A stretch of 51,472 nucleotides of DNA from Bifidobacterium breve (GTDB lineage Bacteria; Bacteroidota; Bacteroidia; Flavobacteriales; Flavobacteriaceae). The notes below the pieces were generated by a model, which was not told the DNA's origin, searched no databases, and saw nothing but the letters and a program-made list of their open reading frames with translations. The stretch is from assembly GCA_943323545.2 (NCBI GenBank), contig CALPIE020000004.1, positions 1 to 51,472 on the forward strand. Reading direction: 5' to 3'. The position numbers and the translations under genes are program-made. Shown here one piece after another: positions 26,869 to 35,889 of the stretch; position 1 is the stretch's first letter, and every line of letters begins with the position of its first letter.

Positions 26869-28056
26869 TTAATCAAGAATTGCAGCAATTCCTGGTAAGA
26901 TTTTTCCTTCTAACATTTCTAACATAGCGCCTCCCCCAGTAGACACATAACTCATTTTATCTTCCAAACCAAACTGTTTAACAGCGGCAACAGAATCGCC
27001 TCCTCCAACAAGAGAAAAGCAACCATTTCTGGTAGATTCTGCAATATATTCTCCTAATGTTATCGTACCGTGGGCAAAACTTTCCATTTCAAAAACGCCT
27101 AATGGTCCGTTCCAAAGAATTGTTTTCGAATCCATTATTATTTTTTTGAAATTCTCTAACGATTTTGGTCCAGCATCAAGTCCTTGCCAACCATCCGGAA
27201 TTTCACGAACATCTACAATCTGAGTATTCGCGTCATTTGAAAAATCATCAGCTGCAACTACATCAACTGGAATATGAATGTGAACATTCTTCAATTTTGC
27301 CTGATGTAAAATTTCTATTGCTAAATCCATTTTATCGTCTTCACATATTGAATTCCCAATTTTTCCGCCTAACGCTTTGATAAATGTAAATGTCATTCCT
27401 CCGCCAATTATCATATGATCAACCTTGTCTAGAATATTTTCAATAACTGTAATTTTAGAGGAAACTTTTGAGCCGCCTAATATAGCAGTAACTGGTTTAA
27501 CCGAATTATTTAAAACCCTGTTTAAACTATCAATTTCTTTGGCTAAAAGCAAACCGAAGCATTTTTGATTAGGAAAAAACTGTGCAATTATTGTAGTTGA
27601 TGCGTGTGCTCTGTGAGCAGTTCCGAATGCATCATTAACGTAAATATCTCCTAAAGAAGCTAATTCTTTAGCAAAGGCAACATCACCAGCTTCTTCTTCG
27701 GCATAAAAACGTAGATTTTCGAGTAATAAAACTTCGCATGGTTTTAAATTATTAGCGGCATTTTTTGCTACTTCTCCTCGGCAATCTGAAGCAAATAAAA
27801 CAGAAACCCCTAGTATTTTAGCTGTTGCATCAACAATATGTTTTAATGAATATTTATCTTCTTTCCCTTTTGGTCTTCCTAAATGCGACATAAGAATTAC
27901 ACTACCACCATCTGCTAAGATTTTATCTATAGTAGGTTTTGCAGCTTCTATTCTATTTGTATCCGTAACTTGAAAATTTTCATTTAGAGGAACGTTAAAG
28001 TCAACACGAATTAATGCTTTTTTTGTGCTAAAATTGAAGTCTGCTAATGTTTTCAT
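26869..28056 (-). CDS. pgk: Phosphoglycerate kinase
   Basis: 395 residues from the ATG at 28056; a longer frame to 28110 adds unconserved residues upstream. It catalyses ATP formation from 1,3-bisphosphoglycerate in glycolysis. Signatures: [12 protein letters not shown] at the N-terminus, [32 protein letters not shown], and the nucleotide region [12 protein letters not shown] and [12 protein letters not shown] with [17 protein letters not shown] at the end. The length is standard. It is divergent from holB, each with its own TATCTTTG box. Confidence 0.98.
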   Translation of the reverse strand: MKTLADFNFSTKKALIRVDFNVPLNENFQVTDTNRIEAAKPTIDKILADGGSVILMSHLGRPKGKEDKYSLKHIVDATAKILGVSVLFASDCRGEVAKNAANNLKPCEVLLLENLRFYAEEEAGDVAFAKELASLGDIYVNDAFGTAHRAHASTTIIAQFFPNQKCFGLLLAKEIDSLNRVLNNSVKPVTAILGGSKVSSKITVIENILDKVDHMIIGGGMTFTFIKALGGKIGNSICEDDKMDLAIEILHQAKLKNVHIHIPVDVVAADDFSNDANTQIVDVREIPDGWQGLDAGPKSLENFKKIIMDSKTILWNGPLGVFEMESFAHGTITLGEYIAESTRNGCFSLVGGGDSVAAVKQFGLEDKMSYVSTGGGAMLEMLEGKILPGIAAILD

Positions 28057-28084
28057 TTGTTTTTGATTTATACTTTTAGATAGT

Positions 28085-28092
28085 GCAAAGAT
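28085..28092 (-). promoter_or_regulatory. Putative -7 element (TATCTTTG) for pgk
   Basis: Exact TAnnTTTG on the minus strand, 29 bases before the pgk ATG. Upstream, a run of T ending in TTTG lies only 14 bases away, shorter than the usual spacing. Confidence 0.55.
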
Positions 28093-28153
28093 AGGATTTT
28101 GTTTTTTCAAAAAAAATCGGTGAGGATTTGTGCTAATTTCTACTTTTACATTT

Positions 28154-28161
28154 TATCTTTG
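28154..28161 (+). promoter_or_regulatory. Putative -7 element (TATCTTTG) for holB
   Basis: Exact match with TTTG at 28127-28130 (23-base spacer). It ends only three bases before the holB ATG at 28165, so a transcript would begin at or just after the start codon. Confidence 0.5.
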
Positions 28162-28164
28162 CTT

Positions 28165-29313
28165 ATGCTATTTTCTGAAATTTTAGGACAAGATCATATT
28201 AAAAACCATTTAACCAATAGCGCTAGTAAAGGACGAATTCCTCATGCGCAATTATTTATTGGGCCAGAGGGAAGCGGAACTTTACTAATAGCAATAGCTT
28301 ATGCACAGTTTATTATCTGCAATAATTGTGATAATGAAAACCAAGGTGAAAATGAAGCTTGTAATTTGAAATTTAACCATTTATCACATCCCGATTTGCA
28401 TTTTGTTTATCCGACAGTTACAACAGAAGAAATAAAAACGAAACCAAAAAGCTTAGATTTTATAAAAGAATGGCGACAATTTTTAAATGAAAGTCCTTAT
28501 GGAAGTTTATTTGATTGGTATAAATTACTTGGTGTTAAAAACAAACAAGGAGAAATTCGTGTTGAAGATGCTAATGAAATTGTTAAATCACTTTCATTAA
28601 AATCTCACGAAGGTGGTTATAAAGTTATGATTATTTGGATGGCCGACAAAATGAATATAGCGGCATCTAATAAGCTCTTAAAAATTCTGGAAGAACCTAC
28701 TGACAAAACAGTTTTTATTCTTATTTCTGAAAATGAAGAAGATGTAATTCAAACCATTCGCTCTCGTTGTCAAGTACTACATTTTAATGCGTTACCCGAA
28801 AAGATAATTAGCGAAGCTTTGGTATTTCATGAGAATATAGATCAAAAAAAGGCTGCTAAAATAGCACATCAAGCACAGGGAAATTACAACAAAGCATTAC
28901 ATTTATTAAGTAACGATGAAGATGAATTCCCATTTGAAGAATGGTTTGTAGCTTGGGTTCGTGCTGCATTTAGAGCGAAAGGAAATGCTGCTGCAATTCA
29001 GGATTTAATTCGATGGAGTGAACAAATTGCCAGTTTGGGTCGAGAAGCACAAAAGAAGTTTTTAAATTACTGTATTGATATGTTCCGGCAAGGAATGTTG
29101 TTGAATTATCAATCAGAAAAATTGGTGTTTATTGAGCCAACGGTAGAAAATTTTAAACTAGAAAATTTTGCTCCTTTTGTAACCGGAAACAATATAAATG
29201 AAATTTTTACAGCACTTTCAGATGCAATTTATCATATTGAACGCAACGGGAATGCTAAAATAATTCTTACTGATTTATCAATAAAATTGACAAGATTCAT
29301 TCATAAAAAATAA
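28165..29313 (+). CDS. holB: DNA polymerase III delta' subunit
   Basis: 382 residues from the ATG at 28165 (MLFSEILGQDHIKNHL); an upstream extension is unconserved. It is a clamp-loader subunit that helps load the sliding clamp on DNA. Family features: HAQLFIGPEGSG at the degenerate P-loop position, a Cys-rich stretch (CNNCDNENQGENEACNL), VYPTVTTEEIK, ASNKLLKILEEP (sensor-1 region) and TIRSRCQVLHF. DoxX-like gene follows after 4 bases. A standard AAA+ layout without a functional ATP site is expected for delta'. Confidence 0.93.
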   Translation: MLFSEILGQDHIKNHLTNSASKGRIPHAQLFIGPEGSGTLLIAIAYAQFIICNNCDNENQGENEACNLKFNHLSHPDLHFVYPTVTTEEIKTKPKSLDFIKEWRQFLNESPYGSLFDWYKLLGVKNKQGEIRVEDANEIVKSLSLKSHEGGYKVMIIWMADKMNIAASNKLLKILEEPTDKTVFILISENEEDVIQTIRSRCQVLHFNALPEKIISEALVFHENIDQKKAAKIAHQAQGNYNKALHLLSNDEDEFPFEEWFVAWVRAAFRAKGNAAAIQDLIRWSEQIASLGREAQKKFLNYCIDMFRQGMLLNYQSEKLVFIEPTVENFKLENFAPFVTGNNINEIFTALSDAIYHIERNGNAKIILTDLSIKLTRFIHKK

Positions 29314-29317
29314 TATC

Positions 29318-29701
29318 ATGAACAATACCGCGTCTGTTTTAGTTTTGGCTTTTTTGGCATTGACTTTCATCATGTCGGCACACAATAAAATCTTTTATTG
29401 GAATGACAATATCACTTTCTTGAAATCACATTTTGAGAAAACAATTCTAAAAAATCAAGTTGTTTTAGCAACTGGAATATTATTAGCTTTTGAATTGGTT
29501 GCCGGAATTCTTTGCCTTTTGGGAATTATAGAAATGTACATTAATGGCGGTAGAATGTTTGGTTTTTACGGTGCTGTTTTCTCCTGCATTTCATTACTTT
29601 TTATGCTTTTTGGACAACGATTGGCGAAAGATTACGATGGGGCAAGAACAATTGCCATTTACTTTGTCTCTGCAGTTTTAGCAGTTTTTTGGTTGAGTTA
29701 A
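29318..29701 (+). CDS. DoxX-like membrane protein
   Basis: 127 residues with four hydrophobic helices (~5-22, 45-66, 78-100, 108-126). The DoxX pattern is seen in ALTFIMSAHNKIFYW at the start, LAFELVAGILCLLGI, and the C-terminal DYDGARTIAIYFVSAVLAVFWL. It is an inner-membrane protein; DoxX relatives are linked to quinone or thiol redox systems, but specific function is unknown. It is co-directional with holB and ends exactly where the converging helicase gene ends (29701/29702). Confidence 0.85.
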   Translation: MNNTASVLVLAFLALTFIMSAHNKIFYWNDNITFLKSHFEKTILKNQVVLATGILLAFELVAGILCLLGIIEMYINGGRMFGFYGAVFSCISLLFMLFGQRLAKDYDGARTIAIYFVSAVLAVFWLS

Positions 29702-31966
29702 TTACAAACTTGCCTTAAATATTTTCAACTCATCCCAAGTGAATTTGTCGCCGTATTTTTCTTTTAATTCACCCACAGTATCTCCTTTAAAACCTTTGAA
29801 AATTTTAGCTAATTCTTGAATTTTGTCTTGCGGTAAAACATCATTAATTGAAATCGTTTCGGTTTCAATTAGTTTGGCAATATGTGTGCTGATTGTTTGT
29901 GCAGTAAGTTTTCGAATGGCTGCAATTTCTTTAATAGAATTTTGTTGTTGCCACAACTCATAAGTTTCTTGAACGGTTGATTTTTTTGATTCTTTAGGGA
30001 CTTTTTTCTTTTTGGCGTATAGGTCAATGTCATCATCATCTTCAATTAAAGTAACATTTACGTTTTTGAATTCTTGACTTATCGTTTCTACTTTTCTAAT
30101 TCTGTAAAATTTAATTTCATCTGATGTTAATTTATCTTTAGAAATAGCTTCTCCCTTCACAACAGTTTCTATTAGTAATTTTGCTTTCATTAAACGTAAA
30201 ACGGCTTTAATTTGTAGTTCTTCCAAAACCAATAACTCATCATAATAAGCTTTTACTTTTTTTATACGTTTTACTTCTTCTAGTTTCCAGAGAATTTCAT
30301 ACACTAAATTATCTAAAGGTTGAATAAAATAATTGTAAGCTGCGTCAATTCTTTCCAAAACAAATTGTAAATCAACTGTTTCGGAGAAAACTTTGTTCAA
30401 TTGTGAAATGAATTTTTTTGAAGGATCTAAAAGTTTTTCTATTTCCTCAGTTTGTTTTTTTGCCCAAATGGCATGTTTAGATTTCTCAGAAATGTCCGAT
30501 TTTTCATTGTAACTGTATTGATGATTACGCCATTGTTGTGCTAAATCAATCCAATCGAAACTCGATTTTAAATAGGTGTGTAAAAACACTTTGGTGTCTT
30601 GTAATAATGTGTTTTCTAAATCGTTTTGAGTTGCTTTATTTTCTGCATAATCCATTACATCTTGATCGTTTGAAATACCGTTCATTCGTAAAGGAGAAAG
30701 TAAAACCAATCCGTTTAAAGAGCGTAATCTTGATAAGGCAACATAAGCTTGTCCGGGAAGAAAAACTTGTGAAACATCAAGAGCTGCTTTATCAAAAGTT
30801 AATCCCTGGCTTTTATGTACTGTAATTGCCCAAGCCAATTTAATGGGATAATGCACAAACGTTCCCAAAACTTCTTCCTCGATTTCTTTAGTATTTTGAT
30901 TTAAAGTATATCGGATGTTTTGCCATTCGTATTTTTCGATTTCAATTGTTTTATTTTCATCTGGAAAATGAATGATTATTTCTTCATCTGAAAGCGATTT
31001 TACTACACCCATTTTACCGTTAAAATAATTTTTTTCTATAGACAAATCGTTTTTAATAAACATGATTTGTGCTCCGATTTTTAATTCTAATTTTAAATCT
31101 ATTGGATAAATTTTATCTGGAAATTCTCCTATTATTTCAGCTGTATAAGATTTTGATTTTCCTTCTAAGTCAATAAGAGATTGTGAATTTATTGTATCAG
31201 CTTTTACATTATGAGTCGTTAAAGTAATGTATCCTTTATTGGATTTTAAATCAAAATTTGGTTGTACAAACTGATTTAAAATTTCTATATCTGTTGGCGT
31301 TATTTTGTTGTTTCGTAAATTATTCAATACTGAAATAAATTGATCGTCTGATTGACGGAAAATCTTTGATAATTCAATATATAAAGGTGGATTTTGCTGA
31401 ATGACATTTGCGTGGAAAAAGAATTTTCCTTTATAATAATTTCGCAATCTTCGCCATTCTTCATCCCTAATTACTGGTGGTAATTGTAATAAATCGCCAA
31501 TAAAAAGCACTTGGACACCACCAAAAGCTACTGTTTTTTTACGAACTGACTGCATCATATAATCGATTGCATCAAGCAAATCGGAACGTAACATACTCAC
31601 TTCATCTATAATTAGCAATTCCATATTTCGAATTACTGCTTTCTTTAAACCACTCATTTTGAAGTGTCTGCGCAAAGAATCTTTAGTTTCAAACTTTACG
31701 CTATCGGTAAAATGAGCATCAACATTAAATTCAGGAATAAATCCTCCAAAAGGAAGTTGAAACATAGAGTGTATGGTAACTCCGCCTGCATTCAAAGCAG
31801 CAATTCCGGTGGGAGCTACTACAACTGCATTTTTATGTGTGGTTTGAATTATTTCTTTGAGGAGTGTTGTTTTTCCAGTTCCTGCTTTTCCAGTTAGAAA
31901 AATAGAACGATTGGTTTGATTGATAAATTGAAGGACATATTCTGCTTCGGCTGTGATAATTTTCAT
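29702..31966 (-). CDS. PIF1/RecD-like DNA helicase with C-terminal HTH
   Basis: 754 residues from the ATG at 31966; an extension to 32008 is not supported. SF1 helicase core: Walker A GKAGTGKTT (26-34), motif with VAPTGIAALNAGGVTIHS, Walker B IIDEVSM (D121-E122), FIGDLLQLPPV, and the late motif AITVHKSQGLTFD followed by VALSRLRSL. After the core comes a Lys/Glu-rich linker, then a helix-turn-helix region resembling the HTH_40 of RecQ-like proteins (SIKEIAAIRKLTAQTISTHIAKLIE). It probably unwinds DNA during repair or replication; loss of G-quadruplex stalls has been shown for PIF1 relatives but not here. Confidence 0.9.
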   Translation of the reverse strand: MKIITAEAEYVLQFINQTNRSIFLTGKAGTGKTTLLKEIIQTTHKNAVVVAPTGIAALNAGGVTIHSMFQLPFGGFIPEFNVDAHFTDSVKFETKDSLRRHFKMSGLKKAVIRNMELLIIDEVSMLRSDLLDAIDYMMQSVRKKTVAFGGVQVLFIGDLLQLPPVIRDEEWRRLRNYYKGKFFFHANVIQQNPPLYIELSKIFRQSDDQFISVLNNLRNNKITPTDIEILNQFVQPNFDLKSNKGYITLTTHNVKADTINSQSLIDLEGKSKSYTAEIIGEFPDKIYPIDLKLELKIGAQIMFIKNDLSIEKNYFNGKMGVVKSLSDEEIIIHFPDENKTIEIEKYEWQNIRYTLNQNTKEIEEEVLGTFVHYPIKLAWAITVHKSQGLTFDKAALDVSQVFLPGQAYVALSRLRSLNGLVLLSPLRMNGISNDQDVMDYAENKATQNDLENTLLQDTKVFLHTYLKSSFDWIDLAQQWRNHQYSYNEKSDISEKSKHAIWAKKQTEEIEKLLDPSKKFISQLNKVFSETVDLQFVLERIDAAYNYFIQPLDNLVYEILWKLEEVKRIKKVKAYYDELLVLEELQIKAVLRLMKAKLLIETVVKGEAISKDKLTSDEIKFYRIRKVETISQEFKNVNVTLIEDDDDIDLYAKKKKVPKESKKSTVQETYELWQQQNSIKEIAAIRKLTAQTISTHIAKLIETETISINDVLPQDKIQELAKIFKGFKGDTVGELKEKYGDKFTWDELKIFKASL

Positions 31967-32018
31967 ATGGCATATATTTAAAAGCAAATTTAAAACATTG
32001 TAAATCAATATACAATAA

Positions 32019-32048
32019 AAAAACGCCTTTGATTAGAAAGGCGTTTTT
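32019..32048 (-). terminator. Strong Rho-independent terminator of the ompH gene
   Basis: A perfect 12-base stem, AAAAACGCCTTT (32019-32030) with AAAGGCGTTTTT (32037-32048), and a six-base loop. Read on the minus strand it is followed by a T-run. It begins about 20 bases after the OmpH stop, and it shields the helicase gene further downstream. Confidence 0.88.
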
Positions 32049-32068
32049 AAAAATAATTCTGTAAAGTT

Positions 32069-32632
32069 TTATTTTTTTGCTTCGGTAGATTCTTCTTTTT
32101 TCCCTTCAGCTTTGTACTTATCGTTAACAAGTTTTGTCAATTCTTTTGTAATATCATAGCTGTCTTTTGCATATAAAACTGAGGCTGCTTCTCCAGTTCC
32201 AAAAACATAATCATACCCTTTTTCTTTACCAAAATCTTTGAATATTTTTTTGTATTTCTTAACCAAGCTGTCCATTTCTATTCCGCTTTGACCTTGTAAT
32301 TGTTGTAACATACCTTGTTGAGCATATTGAAGTTGTTGGTCTCTTTGTTGTAATTCAGATCCTTTTTGTTGTGCCCATGCTTGACCATTTGTCATAGCAT
32401 TTTGCTTGAAATTTTTCATTTCAATTTCAAGTTTAGTTGCTTCGCTTTTTAATTTAAGATCCATTTCGGCAGCTTTACCTTTGTATTTTGCTTCAATGTC
32501 TTTAGCTTCGATACTTTCTTCCATTAACTTGGAGGTATCTACATAAGCTGTTTTAAAATCTTTTGCATCGGTTGTTTTGTTGCAAGAAATTACAACGATT
32601 GCAACGGCAAGAATTACGAGTATTTTTTTCAT
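32069..32632 (-). CDS. OmpH/Skp-family lipoprotein
   Basis: 187 residues. Lipobox at C17 (VVISCNK). It has the OmpH/Skp layout: AYVDTSKLMEES at the N-terminal strand, a long Gln/Lys/Glu-rich coiled coil (~45-125, with MLQQLQGQ), then a strand with YDYVFGTGEAASVLYA and a Lys-rich tail. In proteobacteria Skp is a soluble periplasmic chaperone; here the predicted lipid anchor makes it a membrane-tethered relative. It has its own promoter-like box (32659-32666) and a strong terminator, so it is a single-gene unit. Confidence 0.9.
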   Translation of the reverse strand: MKKILVILAVAIVVISCNKTTDAKDFKTAYVDTSKLMEESIEAKDIEAKYKGKAAEMDLKLKSEATKLEIEMKNFKQNAMTNGQAWAQQKGSELQQRDQQLQYAQQGMLQQLQGQSGIEMDSLVKKYKKIFKDFGKEKGYDYVFGTGEAASVLYAKDSYDITKELTKLVNDKYKAEGKKEESTEAKK

Positions 32633-32658
32633 TATTGTTTTAATTTATAAATTTTTGC

Positions 32659-32666
32659 CAAAAGTA
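32659..32666 (-). promoter_or_regulatory. Putative promoter of the ompH gene (TACTTTTG)
   Basis: Minus-strand TACTTTTG with a TTG 16 bases upstream (32683-32685 in plus coordinates), fitting the Bacteroidetes pattern reasonably. It is 26 bases before the start. Confidence 0.55.
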
Positions 32667-32862
32667 TAAATTTTAATTTTATCAACGAGAAATGATTTGC
32701 ATTTTACCATTTCTTCAGCAATAGTAATTATCTATACTTTTAAATTAATAATAAGATTTTCTTATTGTATTTGGATTAAAATAAAGCGTTTTTAGACAGC
32801 TTCTTCTAAATTGTATCAACTTACTTACCGAGAAATGTTTTAATGAAACAATCGCTTTTATT

Positions 32863-33714
32863 TTAGTTTTTAGCGTTTTTTAAGATATAAATATGCGAAG
32901 AAAATTCAGAATTTTTATTTCCGTAGCGATTGGACTTCCATCCGATAAAAAATGCTTTGATGTAATTCATTTTTCCGGTTTTATATTTTTCAGAAAGTAA
33001 GCTAACATAAAAACTATCAAATTTCATGGGAAGCACTTTTACTAATTTTAAATCTACTTTATCAAAAAGCTTTTCAATAGCTGTTTTTGAAAAATGCCAT
33101 AAATGAATTGGGACATCAAATGCGGCCCAAAACTTTCCATAATAATTGGCATCATAAGAATTAAAATTTGGAACGGCAATTAGAATCGTTCCACTGGGCT
33201 TTAGTAATCGTTTTAATTCTACTATTTGATTTTCTAAATCGGGTACATGTTCAAGTACATGCCACATGGTAATTAGATCGAAAGAATTGTTTTCTAATTC
33301 TGATAAATGATTTACAAAAGTAACCCCTTTTTTAATTGCAATTGATTTGGCTTTTTCGCTTGGTTCGATTCCGATTGTTTGCCAACCGTCTTTTTTTGCA
33401 ACAGATAAAAAGTCTCCAACACCTGCTCCAATATCTAAAATTTTTCCTTTTTTACTTTGAGAATTTATTAATTTTAATTTATTCTTTAAGGCAATTGACT
33501 TAACAAATTGATACATTTTTTCAAACAACGAAGTTTTCCCGTCAGTGTGTGAAATATAATCTTTGCTCTCATAATAACTTGGAAGTTTTTCTAGAGAAGG
33601 TTGTGGATGCGTAATCAACATGTCTAAATTGGAATCATAAAGCAACTCGAATGTTTCTCCAGAAACCGTATAATCTTTTACCTTTAAAAAAGGTTTTGTG
33701 TTTGAAATATTCAT
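32863..33714 (-). CDS. Class I SAM-dependent methyltransferase
   Basis: 283 residues. Motif I is ILDIGAGVGDF (D94, G96, G98, G100), the acidic strand end is IGIEPSEKA, and the motif with FDLITMWHVLEHVPD is typical of type-11 methyltransferases. An N-terminal segment of ~60 residues precedes the fold, and the C-terminus has the YGNKNSEFSSHIYIL end seen in lipid/sugar-methylating homologues. There is no signal peptide. Substrate is unknown. It is the gene immediately downstream of mnmG (minus direction), separated by 91 bases that contain a parS site. Confidence 0.87.
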   Translation of the reverse strand: MNISNTKPFLKVKDYTVSGETFELLYDSNLDMLITHPQPSLEKLPSYYESKDYISHTDGKTSLFEKMYQFVKSIALKNKLKLINSQSKKGKILDIGAGVGDFLSVAKKDGWQTIGIEPSEKAKSIAIKKGVTFVNHLSELENNSFDLITMWHVLEHVPDLENQIVELKRLLKPSGTILIAVPNFNSYDANYYGKFWAAFDVPIHLWHFSKTAIEKLFDKVDLKLVKVLPMKFDSFYVSLLSEKYKTGKMNYIKAFFIGWKSNRYGNKNSEFSSHIYILKNAKN

Positions 33715-33748
33715 TAATTTCTCTTTGTTTATAATACTTCATCCAATT

Positions 33749-33764
33749 CGTTTCACGTGGAACA
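33749..33764. promoter_or_regulatory. parS site 1 (CGTTTCACGTGGAACA)
   Basis: 15 of 16 bases fit the ParB-binding consensus TGTTCCACGTGAAACA (read on either strand); only the first base differs. It lies in the gap between mnmG and the methyltransferase gene. Together with the site at 35894-35909 it brackets mnmG. Confidence 0.85.
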
Positions 33765-33805
33765 AATTTTGGTTGGTAGGTAAAACTACCAGTTATTCCG
33801 TTTGT

Positions 33806-35674
33806 TTATCGTCCCATATGAATTAACAATACCGATACATCGCTTGGTGAAACACCACTTATTCTAGAAGCCTGTGAAATAGTTACTGGACGTATTTTAC
33901 TTAATTTTTGTTTGGCCTCAATCGACATTGATTTAATTTTGTTATAATCGAAGTTTTCTGGAATTTTCACATCTTCTAAACGCGTCAATTTATCTGCATT
34001 ATTACGTTCTTTTTCAATATAACCTGAATATTTAACTTGTATTTCAGCCTGTTCTAAAATCTCTTTATCTAATTTATTTTCGGTAACGTAATTTGCTACT
34101 TTTTCAAATTTCAGAAAATCTTCTAAATCAATTTGAGGTCTTGAAAAAACTTTAAACATTTTATCCGATTGTACAATTGGAGCGCTTTGTTTTGCTTCTA
34201 AAATTGGATTCGTTTCTGCCATTGTAATACTAGTTTCTTTAAAAAAAGCAACCATTTTATCACTTGCTGCAAATTTTTCTTCCATTCGACACAAACGTTT
34301 TTCTGAAGCTAATCCTATTGCAAATGATTTCGGTGTTAATCTATTGTCTGCATTATCTTGACGTAAAAGGGTTCTGTATTCGGCCCGAGACGTAAACATT
34401 CTGTATGGTTCTTCAGTGCCTTTTGTGATTAAATCGTCAATAAGTACACCAATATAGGCTTCATCTCGTTTTAAAATCATTGGCTCTTGTTCTTTGACTT
34501 TTAAAGCAGCATTTATTCCAGCCATTAATCCTTGTGATGCAGCTTCTTCATACCCTGTTGTTCCGTTAATTTGTCCAGCAAAATACAAACCTTCTACTAG
34601 TTTCGTTTCTAATGTATGTTTTAATTGCGTAGGTGGAAAATAATCATATTCTATTGCATAACCTGGACGGAAAAATTTTACTTTTTCGAAACCCGCAACC
34701 GAACGTAAAGCTTTAAATTGAATGTCTTCTGGTAGTGATGTTGAGAATCCGTTTACATAGACTTCAACCGTATCCCAACCTTCGGGTTCAACAAATAATT
34801 GGTGTCTTTCTTTATCAGCAAAACGATTGATTTTATCTTCTATTGACGGACAATAACGTGGTCCAATACTTTTAATTCTTCCATTAAACATTGGTGACCG
34901 ATCAAATCCTTCACGTAAAATATCGTGAACATCTAAGGAAGTATAGGTCATATGACATAATTTTTGTTTCGTTAATGGTTTAGTTTCGTCAGAATAGGAA
35001 AATTTATCAGGATTCTTATCTCCTGGTTCTTCAATCATTTTAGAATAATCTAAAGAACGTCCATCAACTCTTGGTGGGGTTCCTGTTTTCATTCTACCCG
35101 ATTCAAAACCTGCTTTGATTAAATCTTCCGTAATTCCGAATGCAGCACTTTCTCCTGCTCTTCCTCCACCAAATTGCTTGTCTCCAATATGTATTAATCC
35201 GTTAAGGAAAGTTCCGTTAGTTAGAATAACTGTTTTAGCTTTAATTTCAATACCAAGAGAAGTAACGATTCCTTCAATTTTATTGTTTTTTATAATTAAT
35301 CCTTTTGCCATTTCCTGATAGAAATCGAGATTTGGTGTTCGTTCTAACATTAATCTCCATTCTTCAGAGAAACGCATTCGGTCGCTTTGCACTCTTGGAG
35401 ACCACATGGCAGGACCTTTAGATTTGTTGAGCATTTTAAATTGGACAGCTGTTTTGTCGGATACAATTCCGGAATAACCACCTAATGCATCTATTTCACG
35501 AACGATTTGACCTTTTGCGATGCCGCCCATAGCCGGATTACAAGACATTTGTGCAATGTTTTGCAAACTCATTGTTACCAACAAAGTCGAACAACCCAGA
35601 TTAGCAGCAGCAGCAGCAGCTTCGCATCCTGCGTGTCCTGCACCGACAATTATAACATCGTAAGTATTAAACAT
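33806..35674 (-). CDS. mnmG: tRNA uridine-5-carboxymethylaminomethyl modification enzyme MnmG
   Basis: 622 residues, FAD-dependent; with MnmE it modifies the wobble uridine of several tRNAs. Visible: the FAD motif GAGHAGCEAA (11-20), SCNPAMGGIAKG, GFDRSPMFNGRIKSIGPRYCPSIEDKI (with its conserved cysteine), ASQGLMAGINAA and the C-terminal SRISGVSPSDVSVLL domain. Length and start agree with the family. In many bacteria the gene (gidA) lies near the replication origin, and here it is framed by two parS sites. Confidence 0.97.
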   Translation of the reverse strand: MFNTYDVIIVGAGHAGCEAAAAAANLGCSTLLVTMSLQNIAQMSCNPAMGGIAKGQIVREIDALGGYSGIVSDKTAVQFKMLNKSKGPAMWSPRVQSDRMRFSEEWRLMLERTPNLDFYQEMAKGLIIKNNKIEGIVTSLGIEIKAKTVILTNGTFLNGLIHIGDKQFGGGRAGESAAFGITEDLIKAGFESGRMKTGTPPRVDGRSLDYSKMIEEPGDKNPDKFSYSDETKPLTKQKLCHMTYTSLDVHDILREGFDRSPMFNGRIKSIGPRYCPSIEDKINRFADKERHQLFVEPEGWDTVEVYVNGFSTSLPEDIQFKALRSVAGFEKVKFFRPGYAIEYDYFPPTQLKHTLETKLVEGLYFAGQINGTTGYEEAASQGLMAGINAALKVKEQEPMILKRDEAYIGVLIDDLITKGTEEPYRMFTSRAEYRTLLRQDNADNRLTPKSFAIGLASEKRLCRMEEKFAASDKMVAFFKETSITMAETNPILEAKQSAPIVQSDKMFKVFSRPQIDLEDFLKFEKVANYVTENKLDKEILEQAEIQVKYSGYIEKERNNADKLTRLEDVKIPENFDYNKIKSMSIEAKQKLSKIRPVTISQASRISGVSPSDVSVLLIHMGR

Positions 35675-35772
35675 TTTAAATGGAATTTAGGATTTGGGAT
35701 TTTGAAACACTAACCTTCAAATCTTATTATTTGTTCTGTTAGAACTTTGTTTTTATACAATTCATATACTTT

Positions 35773-35880
35773 TTAGCCCCGATTGCAGTGCAAATCTTTT
35801 TAATACCGATATTTATCGGTGTTAAAAAATTGAAGCGAAAGCGGGAATTGCCATTCCGAAAAAGCCCAAGCCTTTCGCTT
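35773..35880. repeat. Structured dispersed-type intergenic element (possible conserved RNA)
   Basis: The gap between mnmG and ybeY contains AGCCCCGATTGCAGTG..., then a strong hairpin (arms 35797-35811 and 35814-35828, near-perfect 15 base pairs with a 2-base loop) and GAAGCGAAAGCGGG..., followed by ...GCCTTTCGCTT, partly self-complementary. The pattern GCCCCGATTGCAGTG ... GAAGCGAAAGCGGG recurs in intergenic regions of Flavobacteriia. It resembles a widespread structured repeat; whether it is transcribed is not known. Confidence 0.5.
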
Positions 35881-35889
35881 TAAATTAAA

